Shown here: positions 40,561-43,761 of the stretch, piece by piece
Layout of the letters: every line of letters begins with the position of its first letter
How positions within the stretch are numbered: the stretch's first letter is position 1
Program-made: the position numbers and the translations under genes
Notes under the pieces: generated by a model
What the model saw: only the letters and a program-made list of their open reading frames with translations
Database searches by the model: none
What the model was told of the DNA's origin: nothing
Assembly: GCA_018334165.1 (NCBI GenBank)
Contig: JAGXTB010000022.1
Coordinates: 1-43,761 of the forward strand
DNA from: Sphingomonadales bacterium
Lineage (GTDB): Bacteria > Pseudomonadota > Alphaproteobacteria > Sphingomonadales > Sphingomonadaceae
Direction of reading: 5' to 3'
Length of the DNA: 43,761 bases

Positions 40561-41091
40561 ATGACCCAGCACGCCAAGTCCATCGCCGGTGCCCTCGCCC
40601 TTGCCGCCGTGACCTTGCCCAGTGTGGCCCAGGCAGCGACCGTGCCGTGCATGACCAAGCCCGAACTGCGCGGGATGGTGGCCTATATGCTGCCGTTCGT
40701 GGTCGATTCGGTGATCGAAAAGTGCTCGGCAACCGTGTCCAAGGATTCGTTCATGGCGACCCGCGCGCCCGCACTGTCGAAAGAACTGACCACGGGCCAG
40801 CCCGCCGCCTGGCCAATGGCCAAGCGCGCCTTCCTGAAGTTCAGCGGTGATACCGACAAGGAAACTGCGGCAATGATGGATTCGATGCCCGAAACGGCAA
40901 TGCGGCCGCTGCTTGAAAGCGTGATGACCCAGGAATTCACCAGCAAGATCAAGACCAAGGATTGCAAGGATATCGACGCCGTGCTGGGCACCCTCGCCCC
41001 GCTGCCGGCCACCGGGTTCGTCGATCTGATTACCGAAGTGGTGGTGATCGGCGCGCGCGAAGACAAGGAAATGCGGGTCTGCGAGGTCTGA
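40561..41091 (+). CDS. Small exported protein of unknown function
   Basis: Secreted protein of 176 residues. The signal peptide is MTQHAKSIAGALALAAVTLP with SVAQA cleavage. The mature chain is mainly helical (CMTKPELRGMVAYMLPFVVD, AMRPLLESVMTQEFTSKIK, CKDIDAVLGTLAPL) with four cysteines (PCMT, EKCSA, KDCKD, RVCEV), which could form two disulfides. No family is recognised. The ATG at 40561 follows a gap of 77 bases after ispDF with no strong terminator, and pncC starts 10 bases after the stop. Confidence 0.7.
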   Translation: MTQHAKSIAGALALAAVTLPSVAQAATVPCMTKPELRGMVAYMLPFVVDSVIEKCSATVSKDSFMATRAPALSKELTTGQPAAWPMAKRAFLKFSGDTDKETAAMMDSMPETAMRPLLESVMTQEFTSKIKTKDCKDIDAVLGTLAPLPATGFVDLITEVVVIGAREDKEMRVCEV

Positions 41092-41101
41092 GTTTGCAGC
41101 C

Positions 41102-41599
41102 ATGAGTGCAACCCTGCTTCCAACCGAGCTGGCCGAGCTGGCCGCGCGCGTCGTGGCTGAGAACCGCGCTGCGGGCCGCACCGTCGCCTTGGCGGAAAGC
41201 TGCACCGGCGGGCTGGTCTGCGCCGCGCTGACCGAGATCCCCGGCTCTTCGGCAGTGCTCGATCGCGGCTTTGTGACCTATTCGAACGAGGCCAAGCAGG
41301 AATCGCTGGGGGTCGCGAACTATGTGATCGAAACCTTCGGCGCGGTTTCGATCGCGTGTGCCTGGGCGATGGCGCAAGGCGCCCTGAAGAACAGCAATGC
41401 CGATGTTGCGGTGGCGATCAGCGGGATCGCCGGGCCGGATGGCGGCACTCCCCAGAAGCCGGTCGGGACGGTGGTCTTTGCCCGGGCGGTACGTGGTGAA
41501 GAAGAGGTTCTGGCCGAGGAACGCTGGCTCGATGCTCCCGACCGCGTCGGGGTGCGGCATCAGGCCGCGCTGGTCGCGCTGGAGCTGTTGCTGCCGTAA
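41102..41599 (+). CDS. pncC: Nicotinamide-nucleotide amidohydrolase (CinA C-terminal type)
   Basis: Deamidates nicotinamide mononucleotide to nicotinate mononucleotide in NAD salvage. The 165-residue stand-alone CinA-C domain has ALAESCTGGLVCAALTEIPG (the ESCTGG catalytic segment), VLDRGFVTYSNEAKQESLGV, VAVAISGIAGPDGGTPQKPV and GTVVFA. It lacks the N-terminal MoaB-like domain of long CinA, as the usual PncC does. It starts 10 bases after the exported-protein gene. Its 3' end overlaps the convergent COQ10/START gene by 40 bases, one of three overlapping convergent pairs in the window. Confidence 0.92.
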   Translation: MSATLLPTELAELAARVVAENRAAGRTVALAESCTGGLVCAALTEIPGSSAVLDRGFVTYSNEAKQESLGVANYVIETFGAVSIACAWAMAQGALKNSNADVAVAISGIAGPDGGTPQKPVGTVVFARAVRGEEEVLAEERWLDAPDRVGVRHQAALVALELLLP

Positions 41600-42018
41600 A
41601 GCGCATTGGCGCGGTCTTCAAAGGCGCCGACCATCTTGCGGAAGGCCCGGTCAAAATACTGGCCCGCGAGCTTTTCGAACATGGCATTGCGGAAGGTGAA
41701 CTGGACTGTGAAGTCCACTTCGCAACCGCCTTCGATCTCACGAAAATGCCAGTCATTGTCCAGATCGCGCATTGGCCCGTCGAGGTAGTGGACCTTGATT
41801 TCGAGCGGGCGCACCTTGAGCACCCGCGAGGTAAACTTCTCGCGAAGCGCGTTGAAGCCCACCAGCAGGTCCGCGATCATCTCATGCTCGTTGTCCGAAC
41901 GGACCCGGGCACCGACGACCCAGGGCAGGAATTCGGGATAGCGCGCGACATCGGCCACCAGATCGAACATCTGTTCGGCGCTGTAGGGCAGTTGCCGGAC
42001 TTCGCGGATCCCCGGCAT
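41560..42018 (-). CDS. COQ10/RatA-type START-domain protein
   Basis: Small lipid-binding-fold protein of 152 residues. The START/SRPBCC segments are IREVRQLPYSAEQMFDLVAD, VARYPEFLPWVVGARV and VDFTVQFTFRNAMFEKLAGQ, ending in the long C-terminal helix (YFDRAFRKMVGAFEDRANAL). Family members include COQ10, which binds ubiquinone and aids respiration, and RatA, which inhibits 70S assembly in E. coli. In alphaproteobacteria the COQ10-like role is the usual guess. It shares ATGA with lipA (start overlaps the lipA stop), so the two are coupled, and it overlaps pncC at its 3' end. Confidence 0.88.
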   Translation of the reverse strand: MPGIREVRQLPYSAEQMFDLVADVARYPEFLPWVVGARVRSDNEHEMIADLLVGFNALREKFTSRVLKVRPLEIKVHYLDGPMRDLDNDWHFREIEGGCEVDFTVQFTFRNAMFEKLAGQYFDRAFRKMVGAFEDRANALYGSNSSSATSAA

Positions 42019-42950
42019 CAGAGCTTGGCGGCCGCCCGGTCAGCCTGCGCCTGGCGCGCCGCGCGCATGGCCTTGAAATCGTCGCCGGCATGATAGCTTG
42101 AGCGGGTCAGCGGGCTGGAAGCGACCTGCAGGAAGCCCTTGGCCCGGGCGATCGAGCCGTAAGCGTCAAATGTCTTGGGTTCGACGAATTCCATTACCCG
42201 CGTGTGCTTGGGCGTGGGCTGAAGGTACTGACCCATTGTCAGGAAATCGATCCCGGCGCTGCGCATGTCGTCCATCACCTGGTGGACTTCCAGCCGCTCC
42301 TCGCCCAGCCCCAGCATGATCCCGCTCTTGGTGAAAATCAGCGGATCGTGGTGCTTGACCTCTTCGAGCAGCCGCAGCGAGGCATAGTAGCGCGCACCCG
42401 GACGGATCGTGGGATAGAGCCGCGGCACGGTTTCCAGGTTGTGGTTGTAAACGTCCGGCCCGGCCGCGACGATGGCTTCGACTGCGGGGCGCATCTTGCC
42501 GCGGAAATCGGGGGTCAGGATCTCGATCGTGGTCTGCGGGGTATTGGCCCGCAGCGCCTCGATCACCTTGACGAACTGCCCGGCCCCGCCATCGGGCAGG
42601 TCATCGCGGTCCACCGAAGTGATCACGATATGCTCCAGCCCCAGCTTGGCGGCGGCAATCGCGACGTGTTCGGGCTCAAGCGGGTCAACCGCGCGGGGCA
42701 TCCCGGTCTTGACGTTGCAGAAGGCACAGGCGCGGGTGCAGACATCGCCCAGGATCATCACGGTCGCGTGCTTCTTGGTCCAGCATTCGCCGATATTCGG
42801 GCAAGCCGCTTCCTCGCACACGGTGTTGAGATTGAGGTCGCGCATCAGTTGGCGGGTTTCGCCATAGCCCTTGCTGGTCGGGGCCTTGACCCGGATCCAG
42901 TCCGGCTTGCGTTGACGCTGCGGCGCGGGGGCGTTCGAAAGGTCGTTCAT
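42018..42950 (-). CDS. lipA: Lipoyl synthase
   Basis: Radical-SAM enzyme that inserts two sulfurs into octanoyl groups to make lipoyl cofactor. The 310-residue protein has the auxiliary cluster motif [13 protein letters not shown] and the radical SAM motif CTRACAFC, with [11 protein letters not shown] before it. It continues [17 protein letters not shown] and [19 protein letters not shown], and ends with the conserved Ser of [14 protein letters not shown] (complement 42948-42950) is chosen: the longer open frame upstream lacks homology and overlaps the carbonic anhydrase gene. It is divergent from that gene by 65 bases. Its product matures PdhC (5947-7188) and related E2 proteins. It is coupled to the COQ10/START gene through ATGA. 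Confidence 0.96.
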   Translation of the reverse strand: MNDLSNAPAPQRQRKPDWIRVKAPTSKGYGETRQLMRDLNLNTVCEEAACPNIGECWTKKHATVMILGDVCTRACAFCNVKTGMPRAVDPLEPEHVAIAAAKLGLEHIVITSVDRDDLPDGGAGQFVKVIEALRANTPQTTIEILTPDFRGKMRPAVEAIVAAGPDVYNHNLETVPRLYPTIRPGARYYASLRLLEEVKHHDPLIFTKSGIMLGLGEERLEVHQVMDDMRSAGIDFLTMGQYLQPTPKHTRVMEFVEPKTFDAYGSIARAKGFLQVASSPLTRSSYHAGDDFKAMRAARQAQADRAAAKL

Positions 42951-43015
42951 GGCGCCCAGATAGGCGCAAGAGGCCGGGGTTGCCAGTCGGAATTTGCAAG
43001 GCCACAAGCGCGCCC

Positions 43016-43669
43016 ATGACCACGGATTCGCCAAGCGGACTTGACCGCCTGATCGCCGGCTATCGCCGCTTTCGCAGCACCGGCTGGGCCCCCAATCATG
43101 AACGGTGGGCCGCCTTGCGCGAAGGCCAGGAGCCCGATGTGATGGTGATTGCCTGCTCTGACAGCCGGGTCGATCCCTCGCAGATCTTCGATGTCGATCC
43201 GGGCGAAATCTTCGTGGTCCGCAATGTCGCCGCGATGGTCCCGCCGTTTGAGACCACACCCGGCCACCACGGCGTTTCCGCCGCGCTCGAATTTGCCGTG
43301 CAGTTCCTCAAGGTCAAAGAAATCGTGGTTGTGGGCCACGGGATGTGCGGCGGCTGCAAGGCCGCGCTGACCCAGGAAATGCACGGCAGCGAGCCCGGCG
43401 AAGGCGGCTTCATTGCCGACTGGATCGGCATGCTGGATGAGGCCCGCGCCGAAGTGGCGGCGCTTCACGGCACCGAAGGCCGCGCTGCCGAACGGGCGAT
43501 GGAGCAGGCCGGGGTCAGGGTCAGCCTGGCCAACCTGCGCACGTTCCCTTGCGTCCGCCAGAAGGAACGCAGCGGCGAGCTGCGGCTGACCGGGGCGTTC
43601 TTTGCGATCTCGGACGGATTGCTGCATGTGCTGGATGAAGCCAGCGGTGCATTTGGGCCGGTTGAATAG
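43016..43669 (+). CDS. can: Beta-class carbonic anhydrase
   Basis: Zn enzyme that interconverts CO2 and bicarbonate. The 217-residue protein has the zinc ligands in order: Cys in [14 protein letters not shown] with the Asp-Arg dyad, then His and Cys in GHGMCGGC. Other segments are [13 protein letters not shown] and [20 protein letters not shown], with a C-terminal [18 protein letters not shown]. Residues before ATG 43016 in the same frame are not homologous. It starts 65 bases from the divergent lipA gene, and no operon partner follows before the window ends. Symbol by family; cynT or cah-type names are also used. Confidence 0.93.
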   Translation: MTTDSPSGLDRLIAGYRRFRSTGWAPNHERWAALREGQEPDVMVIACSDSRVDPSQIFDVDPGEIFVVRNVAAMVPPFETTPGHHGVSAALEFAVQFLKVKEIVVVGHGMCGGCKAALTQEMHGSEPGEGGFIADWIGMLDEARAEVAALHGTEGRAAERAMEQAGVRVSLANLRTFPCVRQKERSGELRLTGAFFAISDGLLHVLDEASGAFGPVE

Positions 43670-43699
43670 AACACGATGACATTGCTTATAATCGCATAG

Positions 43700-43761
43700 C
43701 CCTTCCCCGTTGGGGAAGGGTTGGGATGGGGGTTCCACGCTGGCGTCGAGCCCCCACCCCC
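43700..43761. repeat. Truncated palindromic repeat at the window end
   Basis: CCCTTCCCC (43700-43708), GTT, then GGGGAAGGG (43712-43720) form the same hairpin as the end of the element at 20905-20993, followed by GTTGGGATGGGGG and GCGTCGAGCCCCC as in that copy. Orientation is opposite, and the window cuts the right end. It starts 31 bases after the carbonic anhydrase stop and may also serve as its transcript end. Confidence 0.8.

Noticed and set aside
42951-43259. Upstream extension of lipA
   Set aside because: The frame stays open but the extra residues are Arg/Ser-rich, unlike LipA, and lie antisense to the carbonic anhydrase gene.

Overview
The window is a high-GC chromosomal segment of an alphaproteobacterium, most likely a sphingomonad (Sphingomonadales). 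Support: a tandem double-domain Hfq, a fused IspDF, the dusB-ntrB-ntrC-ntrY-ntrX-hfq-hflX order, a D-Ala carboxypeptidase-tmk-holB-metG-tatD cluster, a PhaR regulator, and families of palindromic intergenic repeats of the kind found in these genomes. Nearly all of it is core chromosome. No phage, integrase, transposase or CRISPR array was seen.

Layout. 1-5371: end of alanine racemase, PHA regulator phaR, a eukaryote/archaea-like prolyl-tRNA synthetase, and RNase R carrying an in-frame palindromic repeat. 5368-9804: a universal stress protein (minus strand), pyruvate dehydrogenase E2 (pdhC) and E3 (lpd) with an outer-membrane protein gene between them, and a PilZ protein. 9972-19961: five secreted proteins on one strand. 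Four are built of DUF11-like beta-sandwich domains; the fifth has about 1,700 residues with Ig-like modules in front of a probable giant outer-membrane barrel. This is the best candidate for an undescribed system. 19962-21099: a membrane protein, tRNA-Ser(UGA) and three families of palindromic repeats. 21100-29202: envelope genes (lytic transglycosylase, RlpA-like lipoprotein, D-Ala-D-Ala carboxypeptidase) running into tmk, holB, metG, tatD, a metallo-hydrolase and a small membrane protein, mostly with overlapping start and stop codons. 29256-39262: mazG, then on the opposite strand the nitrogen-regulation and RNA cluster hflX, hfq, ntrX, ntrY, ntrC, ntrB, dusB. 39335-43761: ispDF, a small exported protein, pncC, a COQ10/START protein, lipA, a beta-carbonic anhydrase and a truncated repeat.

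How the genes work together. LipA makes the lipoyl group used by PdhC, and Lpd reoxidises it. NtrBC and NtrYX are two nitrogen/redox two-component systems transcribed toward hfq, so nitrogen control and sRNA control may be linked. The 21-24 kb genes remodel peptidoglycan. The DUF11 locus probably builds a surface layer, fibre or adhesin; that role is inferred from signal peptides, shared modules and gene order.

Main oddities: the palindromic repeat translated inside RNase R; the double Hfq; an HflX whose conserved N-terminus reaches back to a CTG overlapping the hfq stop; an RlpA lacking its catalytic Asp; a MetG with KESKS in place of KMSKS; a perfect 11+1+11 palindrome between dusB and ispDF; and two mutually exclusive hairpins ahead of lpd.
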